From assembly GCF_000429465.1 (NCBI RefSeq), contig NZ_AUBX01000009.1, positions 806,001 through 870,000 on the forward strand: 64,000 nt of DNA, given 5' to 3'. The position numbers and the translations under genes were made by a program. Below, one piece after another: positions 45,609 through 54,627 of the stretch; position 1 is the first letter of the stretch, and each line of letters opens with the position of its first letter. The notes beneath the pieces are model-generated. The model was not told the origin of the DNA and ran no database searches. It saw nothing but the letters and a program-made list of their open reading frames with translations. This stretch comes from Algoriphagus vanfongensis DSM 17529. Lineage in GTDB: Bacteria; Bacteroidota; Bacteroidia; Cytophagales; Cyclobacteriaceae.

Positions 45609-46088
45609 ATGAAAAGATTTCATCTCCTCCCTATTTTAGTTTTTTATATGCTAGGCGCATGTGCTCAGACAGATGCCAATCCCGAACTGATCATCGATCC
45701 TACAGAGTCCTATGTCGAAGGAAAATGGGAGTTGGTGAAAATTGTCGGGTCCATGATCCAAATAGTCATCGAAGGAGATGATCTAAAAAGAAAACAGCAC
45801 TATACATTCACCAATGACGGGCACTTCTCGAAAACTACTGAAGAAGATCAATACAAGAGCGAAAGCACAGGCACTTACACTATAGAATCCGTAACTGAGA
45901 ATTTCGAGGAAAAGTATATAGGAGTCGTAATCCTTATGTTTCTAGAAGGAGATGGCTATGCCGAAAATTGCTCCAGTGGGGAAGTTGAAAAAGAATACTT
46001 ACATATTTCAAAAGATGGGCAACTGGTAAATATCAGTTCCGCTCCATGCGATGGCCCCTATCTTCACTATCTCAAATTGGAAGAATAA
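45609..46088 (+). CDS. Small lipocalin-like lipoprotein
   Basis: 159 residues from ATG 45609, which gives a clean lipoprotein signal (MLGAC, Cys18); an earlier start at 45588 merely adds residues before it. The mature part reads GKWELVKIVG, YTFTNDGHFSKTTEEDQYKSESTGTY and LHYLKLEE, the strand pattern of lipocalin-like domains (GxW start). Probably binds a small molecule in the envelope. It lies between the two minus-strand paralogs and is oriented opposite. Confidence 0.68.
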   Translation: MKRFHLLPILVFYMLGACAQTDANPELIIDPTESYVEGKWELVKIVGSMIQIVIEGDDLKRKQHYTFTNDGHFSKTTEEDQYKSESTGTYTIESVTENFEEKYIGVVILMFLEGDGYAENCSSGEVEKEYLHISKDGQLVNISSAPCDGPYLHYLKLEE

Positions 46089-46090
46089 AA

Positions 46091-46122
46091 AAAACCATCC
46101 TTTGGGGATGGCTTTTTTTTTG
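46091..46122. terminator. Bidirectional terminator
   Basis: CCATCC / GGATGG stem with a 5-base loop, flanked by A-tract and T-tract, between convergent genes. Confidence 0.82.
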
Positions 46123-46139
46123 CAGGTAGTTCGGTCAAT

Positions 46140-46727
46140 TTAAAAATAGAGGGACTTCATAGTTCCTTTATTGTTTTTGACTTCGACCATGATATCGGAC
46201 GTGTCGATATTCTCAAATTTGTAAACCTTCGTAAAGCCTTCTGCCTGGCTGACGGTTTCGCTGTGAAGTAGCTTATTGGAGAACTTCTCACGGATCGTAA
46301 CTTCGACACCCGGTGAATCCAATCCGATCACAGTCACTCTCAAAGCATTTTTTCCTATTTCTTTGCCATAGGCCATCATGCTCGGAGCTACCGGCTGCAA
46401 TTCAGATTTTTTGGATACGAAGTCATAGACCATCTCCTCATCCTCTGAGCTCACTTTAAGTGAATAGTTCCCTTCCGGCAAGTTCTCAAGGTTATAAGGA
46501 AGAACAACACTCTTCTCGTAGTCTCTCACTTTTGTTTTGCTTAGCACTTTCCCGTTTTGATCTAGCAAAGCTACTTTTACTGGCCCGCTCTTTTCGTCCA
46601 AGTGAAGAGATACTTTTTGATCCTTAGCCACTACATTGGCTAGTTCTTTCAGATCTTCATTGCTGGCGTTTGCTATGCTTGTACTAGCCAAAAGTCCAGC
46701 TGCTACTAGTGATAATAAAGTTTTCAT
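46140..46727 (-). CDS. Secreted 195-aa protein, paralog 2 of a tandem pair
   Basis: 195 residues from the ATG at 46727 (MKTLLSLVAAGLLAS), chosen because it gives a signal peptide matching paralog 1; a longer reading to 46802 only adds unrelated residues. Shared landmarks are KVALLDQNGKVLSKTKV, VVLPYNLENLPEGNYSLKVSSEDEE, SMMAYGKEIGK and a closing MKSLYF. Same length and order as the gene at 44446-45033, so the pair arose by duplication. Function unknown. Confidence 0.72.
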   Translation of the reverse strand: MKTLLSLVAAGLLASTSIANASNEDLKELANVVAKDQKVSLHLDEKSGPVKVALLDQNGKVLSKTKVRDYEKSVVLPYNLENLPEGNYSLKVSSEDEEMVYDFVSKKSELQPVAPSMMAYGKEIGKNALRVTVIGLDSPGVEVTIREKFSNKLLHSETVSQAEGFTKVYKFENIDTSDIMVEVKNNKGTMKSLYF

Positions 46728-47068
46728 TTTTCGTTGGTTTAGATATGCTCTCCTTGTTTCCAATGGCATACCAAACCAAATTTCATGAATCTTAATCCCC
46801 ATTTTTGAAAAGCATATTTTTAAAAAAATTAAGAAAAACAGCTCTCTTAAAAGTCTAAAAAATCAAGACTTCTCAATCCCTTACATTTTAAAAAACGGCC
46901 TATCTCTGCCCAAACTGGCATTTTCAGCTGTTGAAAAGGTTACATTTTTTAAGGAAAATTTTCAGAATTAAATTTTAAAAAAAGTTCTATAAAATTATTT
47001 TCATTCTGATTTCAATAAAACAACCTGTACGAAACCGTACAAGCTTTGTCCGATCGGATTCACTCATT
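46728..47068 (-). other. 341-base leader/regulatory region of paralog 2
   Basis: No gene seen. Contains the matching blocks TTTCCAATGGCATACCAAA (46757-46775), AGGTTACA plus TTAAGGAAAA (46937-46958) and the palindrome element at 47025-47052. Confidence 0.6.
47025..47052. promoter_or_regulatory. Distal conserved palindrome element, copy 2
   Basis: CTGTAC-GAAACC-GTACAA, then 3 bases and TTGTCCG; inner TGTACG/CGTACA is a perfect palindrome. Spacing identical to copy 1 at 45359. Confidence 0.5.
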
Positions 47069-47581
47069 TCACTTTTTGAGTTCTAATGAGATCTGTTTGA
47101 TCCGCTCTTTGATCGACATCTGAGTGATATCGATAGAGTCAGAAGTCGCTTTGAGAAAATCCATGACAGCTCCAGCATGATCTGTCGACTTGCCTTCTGC
47201 CATAGTCACATAGCGCATGGTAGACCACAAAAGAGTCTTCAATTGCGTCTTGGAATCATCCGTCATGTAATATTCGACTACGATGGTATTGTGATTGTGC
47301 CAAATGATCCGACTCATGATCCTCACCCACTCTCCTACCATAGCAGGTTTTACGTAGCTGATGTTGTGATTGTAGATGACCCACGCAGCCTTGTACTTCC
47401 TAATCAGGTCAATGATCTCCAAACCATAGAGTTTGGGTACCTGATCTTCCCTGGCATTGAAGAAATAGTCAAAGTATTTGGCATTATTAAGGTGTCTCAA
47501 AGGGTCGCAATCTTGAAACCGGATGACCACCCTACTTTCTGTCTCTTTGGGATAATGCTTTTCTGGATCGTATTCAAACAT
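47069..47581 (-). CDS. Acyl-CoA thioesterase (hotdog fold)
   Basis: 170 residues. VVIRFQDCDPLRHLNNAKYFDYFFNAREDQ is the 4-hydroxybenzoyl-CoA thioesterase-type active site, with Asp and the LNN segment. ISYVKPAMVGEWVRI is the central hotdog strand. It hydrolyses an acyl-CoA; which one is unknown. It is the third gene of the pncB-pncA operon, 5 bases after pncA, an arrangement with no obvious metabolic link to NAD. Confidence 0.85.
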   Translation of the reverse strand: MFEYDPEKHYPKETESRVVIRFQDCDPLRHLNNAKYFDYFFNAREDQVPKLYGLEIIDLIRKYKAAWVIYNHNISYVKPAMVGEWVRIMSRIIWHNHNTIVVEYYMTDDSKTQLKTLLWSTMRYVTMAEGKSTDHAGAVMDFLKATSDSIDITQMSIKERIKQISLELKK

Positions 47582-47586
47582 AGTTC

Positions 47587-48216
47587 TTATAATTCGCCGG
47601 ATTCAATCAAGTGTATTCCAGCCGTTTTCATTTCATTCAAAGCCAAGTCTCCATCCTTTTCAGAAAGATTGACAGGGCGAGTGGCATCCGTGACCAAGTA
47701 TGTTTCAAAGCCCAAACTTTGGCTATCTAAGGCTGTAAACTTCACACAATAGTCCTGCGCCAGTCCCACTATATATACTTGTTTCACTCCTTTGGATTGT
47801 AAGTAGTCACCGAGGCCCGTATCTCCACGTCTTGCATTGTCAAAAAAACCGGAATACGAATCTACTTCTGGATTTTTCCCTTTTTGAAAAATAGAATCCC
47901 AACTAGTCTGATTCAGTTCCGCAGCAAACTGAGCTCCTTTAGTATAATGCACACAGTGATCCGGCCATAGTATCTGATCTAGCCCATGCAAGTCTATCAG
48001 ATCTCCAGGGGTCTTCCCAAGATGACTGGAAGCAAAGCTCTGATGGCTCTCAGGATGCCAATCCTGGGTAGCTATGATCAAATCAAACTTCTCCTGAAGC
48101 TCGTTGATCACCGGGATGATCTCATCCCCTTCACTGACAGCCAAGGCTCCACCAGGCAAAAAATCGTACTGAACATCGACGATGACCAGTGCTTTTGATT
48201 CATTAATCTTCTCCAT
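47587..48216 (-). CDS. pncA: Nicotinamidase
   Basis: 209 residues of the isochorismatase-like fold. Catalytic triad Asp14, Lys112 (FQKGKNPE) and Cys157 (AQDYCVKF) can be seen. The metal site includes Asp52 and His54 (TQDWHPESH) plus a later His. It deamidates nicotinamide to nicotinate for NAD salvage. The start overlaps the pncB end by 14 bases, so the two are coupled. Normal length. Confidence 0.94.
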   Translation of the reverse strand: MEKINESKALVIVDVQYDFLPGGALAVSEGDEIIPVINELQEKFDLIIATQDWHPESHQSFASSHLGKTPGDLIDLHGLDQILWPDHCVHYTKGAQFAAELNQTSWDSIFQKGKNPEVDSYSGFFDNARRGDTGLGDYLQSKGVKQVYIVGLAQDYCVKFTALDSQSLGFETYLVTDATRPVNLSEKDGDLALNEMKTAGIHLIESGEL

Positions 48217-49690
48217 TTTCTAGTTTTTTAGCTTTCAGCACAAGTTCCATCCGCATATGATGTAGATTTTCCTCCAAACCCACGGGATAGAGGTGCGGAT
48301 TGACCAGACGCTTATGTGTTTTGTCAAAAGATGCCAGTTGCGCCTGAGCTCTCTCTCGGATCGCTTGGATTTTGGGAGTTTTATAGACCAACTTTCCATT
48401 TTTGAAGATTGGCTTGAGCAGTTGCTCTTCCTGATAAAACGCCGGCATGATCCGCTTTCTTCTAGTAGCATCAATGGGATCGATGATTACAGTCCCTCTG
48501 GGATTGATCTCCTGATCTTCAAGATAAATCATATCAGAGACTGCTTTTCCATTGGAAAAATACCTTTTGACATTGTGAATTCCTGGGATATTGATCTTAA
48601 GCGATTGTTGGGAAATTTTGATTTTGGGCTGCCACTCCCCTTCTTCATTCTTGACTGCAGAAAGCTTATACACCGCGCCAAGAGCCGGCTGATCGTAAGC
48701 AGTGACCAGTTTGGTACCGACTCCCCACACATTGATTGAAGCCTCCTGCCCCTTGAGAGAAGAAATGATGTGCTCATCCAGATCATTGGAAGCTACGATT
48801 TTTGCATTTGGAAAGCCTGCCTCATCGAGCATTTCACGGGCCTGATTAGAATAATAGGCCAGATCACCACTGTCTATCCGAATTCCGATCATCTCTTTTC
48901 CTTTGCTTCGCAAAATCTCGCCGACTTTGATGGCGTTTTTCACTCCATTGATTGTGTCATAGGTATCTACCAAAAACACACATTGATCTGGAAAAGCATC
49001 TGCATAGGATTCAAAGGCTTCCAATTCACTCTCGAAAGACATGATCCAGCTATGAGCATGTGTGCCTGACACCGGAATACCGAAGAGCTTTCCCGCCATC
49101 ACATTGCTAGTAGATGTGCAACCCCCAATATATGCCGCCCGACTTGCTGCCAGAGCTCCATCAATCCCCTGCGCCCTACGCAAACCAAACTCTAAGACAG
49201 GTTCACCTTTTGCAGCCAGATTGATTCGGGCAGCTTTGGTCGCTATCAAGGTTTGAAAGTTAAATAAGTTGAGTAGTGGCGTCTCCAAAAGCTGACACTG
49301 GATCAAAGGTCCTTTGACTCGAATCATTGGAGCATTGGGAAATACCACTGTTCCCTCCTCAACGGCGTCGATATCGCAGGTAAATTTGAGCTGATCGAGA
49401 TATTCCAAAAAACCTTTCTCAAACTGAGGCGAACCGTCAGGTGCTTTCATTTTGGACAAATAAGCAATGTCTTCCTTCCCAAATTTGAAATTTCGGCAAT
49501 AATCAATCACGTAATCCAATCCGGCAGCCAAGGTGAAACCACCTTGAAAGGGATGTTTCCTGAAAAACAGATTGAAAACCGCTTCTTGCTCTCCCTTCCC
49601 TGATTTCCAATAGGCATAAGCCATCGTCAACTGGTAAAAATCAGTCAGTAAAGCTAAACTACCCTGATAGAGGTCCTTGGTTATCTTCAT
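48203..49690 (-). CDS. pncB: Nicotinate phosphoribosyltransferase
   Basis: 495 residues, long-type NAPRTase. LTDFYQLTMAYAYW at the N-terminus, EFGLRRAQGIDGAL, GCTSTSNVMAG, IRIDSGDL and GVGTKL near the middle match the phosphoribosyl-binding and active-site segments. Joins nicotinate and PRPP to nicotinate mononucleotide. First gene of a pncB-pncA-thioesterase operon, so nicotinamide is processed by consecutive products. Confidence 0.94.
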   Translation of the reverse strand: MKITKDLYQGSLALLTDFYQLTMAYAYWKSGKGEQEAVFNLFFRKHPFQGGFTLAAGLDYVIDYCRNFKFGKEDIAYLSKMKAPDGSPQFEKGFLEYLDQLKFTCDIDAVEEGTVVFPNAPMIRVKGPLIQCQLLETPLLNLFNFQTLIATKAARINLAAKGEPVLEFGLRRAQGIDGALAASRAAYIGGCTSTSNVMAGKLFGIPVSGTHAHSWIMSFESELEAFESYADAFPDQCVFLVDTYDTINGVKNAIKVGEILRSKGKEMIGIRIDSGDLAYYSNQAREMLDEAGFPNAKIVASNDLDEHIISSLKGQEASINVWGVGTKLVTAYDQPALGAVYKLSAVKNEEGEWQPKIKISQQSLKINIPGIHNVKRYFSNGKAVSDMIYLEDQEINPRGTVIIDPIDATRRKRIMPAFYQEEQLLKPIFKNGKLVYKTPKIQAIRERAQAQLASFDKTHKRLVNPHLYPVGLEENLHHMRMELVLKAKKLENGED

Positions 49691-49872
49691 AAATAGTATT
49701 TCGGCTAATTAATCTTTACTATGAATCCGCTTATTGCTCTGTCTGAAACATCTATATCTTATCAATAGGACTTTAGATCAAGTTATTTATATCAAGTTAT
49801 TTATACTCCAGGCTTCCAGCATTTTGATTATAGGAATTTGACTGCTGGACAAATTGCGGATACTTATATATT

Positions 49873-50700
49873 TCATTTGACTCTTAAATTCAACAAAATA
49901 CCCAGCAAAACCAATCCCATTCCTACATAGGACATCATTCCAAAGGTCTCTCCAAAAAGCAGGAAGCCGAAGAAAAGCGCATACAATAGACCGAGATATG
50001 TCATACTGGAGACCTTGGCTACATTGGCATTTTGATAAGCGACTGTCATAAAATACTGTGCTGTCTGGGTACAGATTCCGATCCATAGCAAGATCGCCCA
50101 ATCCCACCCTACAGGTTGCACCCAAGTAAAATAACTCACCAGCCCAGCAATGGGCAAGGTTACAAGTGGAAAGTAGAATATAATCACGAGCGGATGCTCC
50201 GTGTTTTTCAACTTGCGAATCACATTATAAGCCAAGCCAGAGAAAATTGCAGAGGTCACTCCGATGCCGGCATAAAGGAGATTAACACGGGAGTCAAATC
50301 CCTGCACTACCAATACCCCGGCGAAAGAAATGGCAAAAAACAGAAACTGGATGGGTTTGACTTTCTCTTTGACCAAAAACACTCCCAGGATGGTCGTAAA
50401 TATCGGTGACAAATATTGTATCGTGACTGCACTGGCTAGAGGGATTTTCTGTAAGGTGTAGAAGAAAGTAATCAAGCCAATCGAACCTACTACACCTCTC
50501 AGAATCAGTAGTTTCTTGTTATTCCCAAAGACGGGTACGTGCTGCTGCTTTAGGATCGCAAAACTAAAGATCAGGCTAAATAAAGAGCGAAAAAGAATAA
50601 TCTCTATGGCGGGAATGTGTGGGATGAACTTGACTGACACATTCATCAAAGCAAAAAACACCCCAGCCAATAGCATGGATTGTACGCTCGATATTTTCAA
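49873..50700 (-). CDS. DMT-superfamily permease (EamA-like)
   Basis: 275 residues with ten hydrophobic segments in two repeats of five, the EamA pattern. The segment PLASAVTIQYLSPIFTTILGV and its later counterpart NVAKVSSMTYLGLLYALFFGF are the paired EamA signatures. Inner-membrane exporter of a small metabolite or amino acid; substrate unknown. It follows the ABC ATPase gene by 85 bases on the same strand. Confidence 0.88.
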   Translation of the reverse strand: MKISSVQSMLLAGVFFALMNVSVKFIPHIPAIEIILFRSLFSLIFSFAILKQQHVPVFGNNKKLLILRGVVGSIGLITFFYTLQKIPLASAVTIQYLSPIFTTILGVFLVKEKVKPIQFLFFAISFAGVLVVQGFDSRVNLLYAGIGVTSAIFSGLAYNVIRKLKNTEHPLVIIFYFPLVTLPIAGLVSYFTWVQPVGWDWAILLWIGICTQTAQYFMTVAYQNANVAKVSSMTYLGLLYALFFGFLLFGETFGMMSYVGMGLVLLGILLNLRVK

Positions 50701-50785
50701 AAGATGGTGGTTTTAAGATGATTTTTAGCAAAAGGAAATTTCTAACAAATCAGTTCACCAAAGCCATTCAAATTTACGATTCCAT

Positions 50786-51436
50786 TTACAAAATATCCCC
50801 ATCCTTCATCTCCACCTTGCGATCGGCCATGCCTGCAAGCTCCTCATTGTGTGTGACAATCACAAAGGAATGCCCCAACTCCTTTCTCAAGGTAAAAAAC
50901 AACTCATGTAATGCTCTCGCATTTTGAGTATCTAAGTTGCCACTTGGCTCATCCGCAAAGACCACTTGAGGACTATTGATCAAAGCTCTGGCAACAGCCA
51001 CACGCTGCTGTTCACCTCCAGAAAGACTAGAAGGCTTGTGATCCAAGCGAGAAGAGATTCCCAGCAATTCGGCAAGCTCACCGGCTTTCTTTTCAATTTG
51101 TGTAGGGCTCTTCCCCTGGATAAAAGCTGGGATCTGGATATTTTCGAGTGCAGTGAATTCTGGCAGCAGATTGTGAAACTGAAAAATGAACCCGATTTGC
51201 TCGTTTCGAAACTTGGCTAACTCTTCTGATTTCATCCGGGAAAGATCTCGTCCTCCCATACTGACCTGACCTGAATCAGGCTGGTCCAAGGTACCCAGAA
51301 TATGAAGTAAGGTGCTTTTTCCTGCTCCCGAAGAACCGACTATGGAAACAATCTCAGCAGGAGAAATTTCCAAGTTCACTCCTTTCAATACGTGGAGATT
51401 TCCATAGGACTTATGGATGTCTCTGGCTATCAACAT
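50786..51436 (-). CDS. LolD-like ABC transporter ATP-binding protein
   Basis: 216 residues. Walker A GSSGAGKST near 36-44, Q-loop FQFHNLLPEF, signature LSGGEQQR near 140, Walker B VVFADEP and H-loop THNEE. The size and sequence are those of the MacB/LolD group that energises lipoprotein release or export. No cognate permease is adjacent; the downstream DMT protein is not an ABC permease. Confidence 0.88.
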   Translation of the reverse strand: MLIARDIHKSYGNLHVLKGVNLEISPAEIVSIVGSSGAGKSTLLHILGTLDQPDSGQVSMGGRDLSRMKSEELAKFRNEQIGFIFQFHNLLPEFTALENIQIPAFIQGKSPTQIEKKAGELAELLGISSRLDHKPSSLSGGEQQRVAVARALINSPQVVFADEPSGNLDTQNARALHELFFTLRKELGHSFVIVTHNEELAGMADRKVEMKDGDIL

Positions 51437-51539
51437 GCTATTATTTTTTTCAATGCTAAAATTAGTATAAATCCTTGCGCTCCTCTCTATCCCAAAGGCA
51501 AATAATGGGTTTATTTGCGAAAAAAGGCAAAATCATAAG

Positions 51540-51570
51540 TTGATTTATCCATCCGTAGAACTTAACTTCG
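51540..51570 (+). promoter_or_regulatory. Likely promoter of sucC
   Basis: TTG at 51540-51542, a 20-base spacer and TAACTTCG at 51563-51570, one mismatch from TAnnTTTG. It lies 18 bases before the sucC ATG. Confidence 0.4.
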
Positions 51571-51587
51571 CCAAAAAATTTTAGAGG

Positions 51588-52802
51588 ATGAATATTCACG
51601 AATATCAGGCTAAAGAAGTATTAAAAGGTTACGGCGTAAGAATTCAGGAGGGCATAGTAGCCGACACACCTGAGGCCGCCCATGAAGCAGCAGTAAAACT
51701 AAACGCTCAGACCGGAACTTCCTGGTATGTGATCAAAGCTCAAATCCACGCTGGTGGTCGAGGAAAAGGAAAAATCCAAGAGACAGGTTCTAACGGTGTC
51801 GTTTTAGCCAAGAAATTGGAGGAAGTTTCCGAAAAGGCCAAGAATATTTTGGGAGGTACTTTGGTTACTCACCAGACAGGTGCCGAAGGCAAAAAAGTAA
51901 ATAAGGTATTGGTAGCTGAGGATGTATACTATCCGGGCGATTCCGAGCCAAAAGAATATTACCTATCTATCCTTTTGGACAGAGCCACAGGATCTAATGT
52001 GATCATGGCTTCTACCGAAGGTGGAATGGATATCGAAGAGGTAGCTGAAAATACCCCTGAGAAAATCATCAAAGAGTGGATCGATCCTAAAACTGGACTT
52101 CAGGGATTCCAAATAAGAAAAGTAGCTTTCAAATTGGGATTGACTGGCAATGCGTTCAAAGAAATGGTCAAGTTCATCGCAGCTCTTTACAAAGCTTACG
52201 AAGCAACTGACTCTTCTCAGTTTGAAATCAACCCTGTATTGAAGACATCCGATGATAAAATCTTGGCAGTAGATGCAAAGGTAAACTTGGATGACAATGC
52301 TTTGTATCGTCACAAAGACCTAGCTGACTTGAGAGATTTGGCTGAAGAAGATCCTTTGGAAGTAGAAGCTGGTAAGTCTGGCTTGAACTACGTTAAACTG
52401 GACGGTAACGTAGGATGTATGGTAAACGGTGCCGGTTTGGCAATGGCTACCATGGATATGATTAAGCTTTCTGGCGGTGAGCCTGCCAACTTCCTAGATG
52501 TAGGAGGAGGAGCAAACGCTACTACTGTAGAGGCTGGTTTCAGAATCATCCTTCAGGATCCAAATGTAAAAGCTATCTTGATCAACGTTTTCGGTGGTAT
52601 CGTAAGATGTGACCGTATCGCAAACGGTGTAGTAGAAGCTTACAAATCCATCGGTGACATCAGAGTTCCTATCATCGTAAGACTACAAGGAACCAATGCA
52701 GAACAAGGTGCAAAAATCATCGATGAGTCTGGATTGAAAGTTGCCTCTGCAATTACATTGAAAGAAGCTGCTGAGAAAGTACAGGCTGTACTTCAAGGCT
52801 AA
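51588..52802 (+). CDS. sucC: Succinate-CoA ligase (ADP-forming) beta subunit
   Basis: 404 residues, normal length. N-terminal MNIHEYQAKEVLKGYGV starts an ATP-grasp domain (IKAQIHAGGRGKGK binds nucleotide). GGGANATTVEAGFRIIL and INVFGGIVRCD form the CoA-ligase domain. TCA-cycle enzyme making ATP from succinyl-CoA. The alpha subunit gene is not adjacent, which is common in Bacteroidota. tRNA-Arg lies 11 bases downstream, possibly on the same transcript. Confidence 0.95.
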   Translation: MNIHEYQAKEVLKGYGVRIQEGIVADTPEAAHEAAVKLNAQTGTSWYVIKAQIHAGGRGKGKIQETGSNGVVLAKKLEEVSEKAKNILGGTLVTHQTGAEGKKVNKVLVAEDVYYPGDSEPKEYYLSILLDRATGSNVIMASTEGGMDIEEVAENTPEKIIKEWIDPKTGLQGFQIRKVAFKLGLTGNAFKEMVKFIAALYKAYEATDSSQFEINPVLKTSDDKILAVDAKVNLDDNALYRHKDLADLRDLAEEDPLEVEAGKSGLNYVKLDGNVGCMVNGAGLAMATMDMIKLSGGEPANFLDVGGGANATTVEAGFRIILQDPNVKAILINVFGGIVRCDRIANGVVEAYKSIGDIRVPIIVRLQGTNAEQGAKIIDESGLKVASAITLKEAAEKVQAVLQG

Positions 52803-52813
52803 AAGCAATAATG

Positions 52814-52887
52814 GCACTCGTAGTTCAACTGGATAGAATATCGGATTTCGGCTCCGAGGGTTGAGGGTTCGAATCCTTCCGAGTGCA
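52814..52887 (+). tRNA. tRNA-Arg (anticodon UCG)
   Basis: Cloverleaf read by eye. Acceptor GCACTCG / CGAGTGC is 7 perfect pairs. The D-arm is GTTC / GAAT, and the anticodon stem TCGGA / TCCGA encloses loop TTTCGGC, giving anticodon TCG at 52848-52850 for CGA codons. T-arm GAGGG / CCTTC with loop TTCGAAT. No CCA is encoded. It sits 11 bases after sucC and is followed by a hairpin. Confidence 0.9.
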
Positions 52888-52894
52888 CTAAGTG

Positions 52895-52912
52895 ACTAGT
52901 CTTCAGACTAGT
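52895..52912 (+). other. Hairpin after tRNA-Arg
   Basis: ACTAGTC-TTCA-GACTAGT, perfect 7-bp stem starting 8 bases after the tRNA. No T-tract; perhaps a processing or weak stop signal. Confidence 0.45.
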
Positions 52913-53048
52913 AACCTGTTGGTAAAGAGTTTACTTTATATATTTTTCACGTTAAAAATGTATAATCAAACTCTTAGAAACACTCCTAATTGCCTGTTTT
53001 TCAGCGAAATACAGATAAACGGAATCGAGATATCAACAATTATATTCA

Positions 53049-53083
53049 AAACCTGTAAAGATTTTCTTTACAGGTTTTTTTTT
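53049..53083 (+). terminator. Intrinsic terminator downstream of tRNA-Arg
   Basis: 12-bp stem AAACCTGTAAAG / CTTTACAGGTTT, loop ATTTT, T-tract. Likely the real end of the sucC-tRNA transcript. Confidence 0.85.
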
Positions 53084-53487
53084 GGTCAAACCACCAAAAT
53101 TTACACAAATACCAATAATCAAAGTGCGTCATTCGTGTAGTCATTAAATTTCAAAAAAAAGACGCACTGAAACCTGTATAGTTAATTGATTATCGAAAAG
53201 TTCAATACGTGAACATCTTGTGATTTAGAACTTGTTTTTAGTGTTTTATTAATCTAAAAGCAAACACTTTGTCAAGAGATTACAGCGATGTGTCAGCTAA
53301 AAACCCCATAATCTTTTGAAATTCTTCAAACATTCGAATAGCTATCTAAGTTGTCCTGAAGTACCTCTCAAGAACCGTGTGATACAAGTCTAAAAACAGA
53401 GAGCATTCTAACCTATTTTGCTCTAATTCTAGGTAGCTTTATTTTAGACTCATTCGAAAGTGTTCATTGAGAAGATGACTTCATACT

Positions 53488-53937
53488 ATGTCCGAAAATC
53501 GATTTCAAGATCAAAACTTACGCATCACAGAATTTCAAACTGAAGTTTTGATTCAATGCCCTAATTGCTCCAAAAAAGCAAACTCAAAGGTTTCCTATGA
53601 AGCGAATTTGGCCAGAGTTTATTGCCCTAGTTGCGGACAGAATAAAGAAGTATCAACGGAAATATCTTTTCATGGAAACAAAGCCCATTGGAGAGCTTCT
53701 GCAGATCATTATTTCGGCGCAGAGTTGTGGCTACAACACCGGTTCAAAAACGATATTTTCTGGGCTTACAATGAAGCACACTTAGAATACCTAAGACAAT
53801 ACATAGCCGCTGACCTGAGAGAGCATAAAGATCGTCAACACTACACCCTACTGGAGAAACTCCCCAAATTCTACCATGAAGCTAAAAACCGGGAATCACT
53901 TTTAAAAATCATTGAAAAGCTAAAGAAGACAATCTGA
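53488..53937 (+). CDS. Zinc-ribbon-containing protein
   Basis: 149 residues. Two CxxC knuckles, CPNC at about 24-27 and CPSC at about 46-49, form a TFIIB-type zinc ribbon. The C-terminal part is rich in aromatic and basic residues (WLQHRFKNDIFWAYN, LREHKDRQHYTLLEKLP), which suggests nucleic acid or protein binding. No enzyme motif. Homologs in Bacteroidota are uncharacterised. The gene stands alone between long gene-free spacers. Confidence 0.75.
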   Translation: MSENRFQDQNLRITEFQTEVLIQCPNCSKKANSKVSYEANLARVYCPSCGQNKEVSTEISFHGNKAHWRASADHYFGAELWLQHRFKNDIFWAYNEAHLEYLRQYIAADLREHKDRQHYTLLEKLPKFYHEAKNRESLLKIIEKLKKTI

Positions 53938-54627
53938 CTTTTTTTGTCAAAAACCCAACCCAAGCTCTTCCTCACTCGACTACGCTTTCTCTGCTTTCAT
54001 TTAAATTTCCGACATATCGAGTGATTTTCAATTTGGTGATAAGTGTAATCCCCATTACCCACTAAGCCACTTAAGAGAGATAGCTTAGACTTAACCAACA
54101 GAAGCAACTATCACTTAAATCTCAAGTCCATAGCAAAATCAACACTTCCATTCATTCATAAAATTCTTCTTGCTAGCAGGAATGAATGATCTTGAAAAGA
54201 TTTTATTCAGCCTGCAGAAAGATTGTCTTACACTTAACACATGACTTGGCAGACTAGGTAAACCCTTGAACTGCCTACATCTCAATCCAAAAAAGCTCAC
54301 CCGCGCGATCATAGCGAGTTGTAAACAGTTTGATAATTACTCCCCCAAACTTCCCCAGGTCCGGAATCCATTCATCGATACATGATTACCATTCGTCTAT
54401 AGGCAAATTCTGCTGATCTTAAAACCAATTTTTTTTCTCTTATAAAAAAGACATTTGTTGAGAAGAAGCTTAGTAAAGGTCAGTTAGTGGGCTTTACAGC
54501 TAGGAAATTTGAAATAAATGAGAAACAAGGGAATCCATAAAATGCATTTGTCACTGTAGCGAGGAGAGTAAGTTGTTTGTTCACCCCAGGCTTGCCCCAT
54601 CAAATCAACAACCCAAAAGTCAAGCAT
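53938..54627 (+). other. 690-base region without a gene
   Basis: Stops occur in all frames. It includes an inverted repeat CATTCATTC (54149-54157) / GAATGAATG (54180-54188) with a 22-base loop, and AT-rich DNA before the degenerate kinase-domain gene. Remnants of a longer kinase cannot be excluded but I see no clear coding trace. Confidence 0.5.

Larger units (their letters stand above)
52888..53487 (+). other. 600-base region without a gene
   Basis: Holds the tRNA-distal hairpin and the terminator at 53049, and an 8-bp inverted repeat AGTGCGTC (53123-53130) / GACGCACT (53161-53168). The remainder is AT-rich, with no reading frame I trust. Confidence 0.6.

Noticed and set aside
52892..53140. 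82-codon frame after tRNA-Arg
   Set aside because: It runs through the tRNA-distal hairpin and the strong terminator at 53049, and its residues look random.
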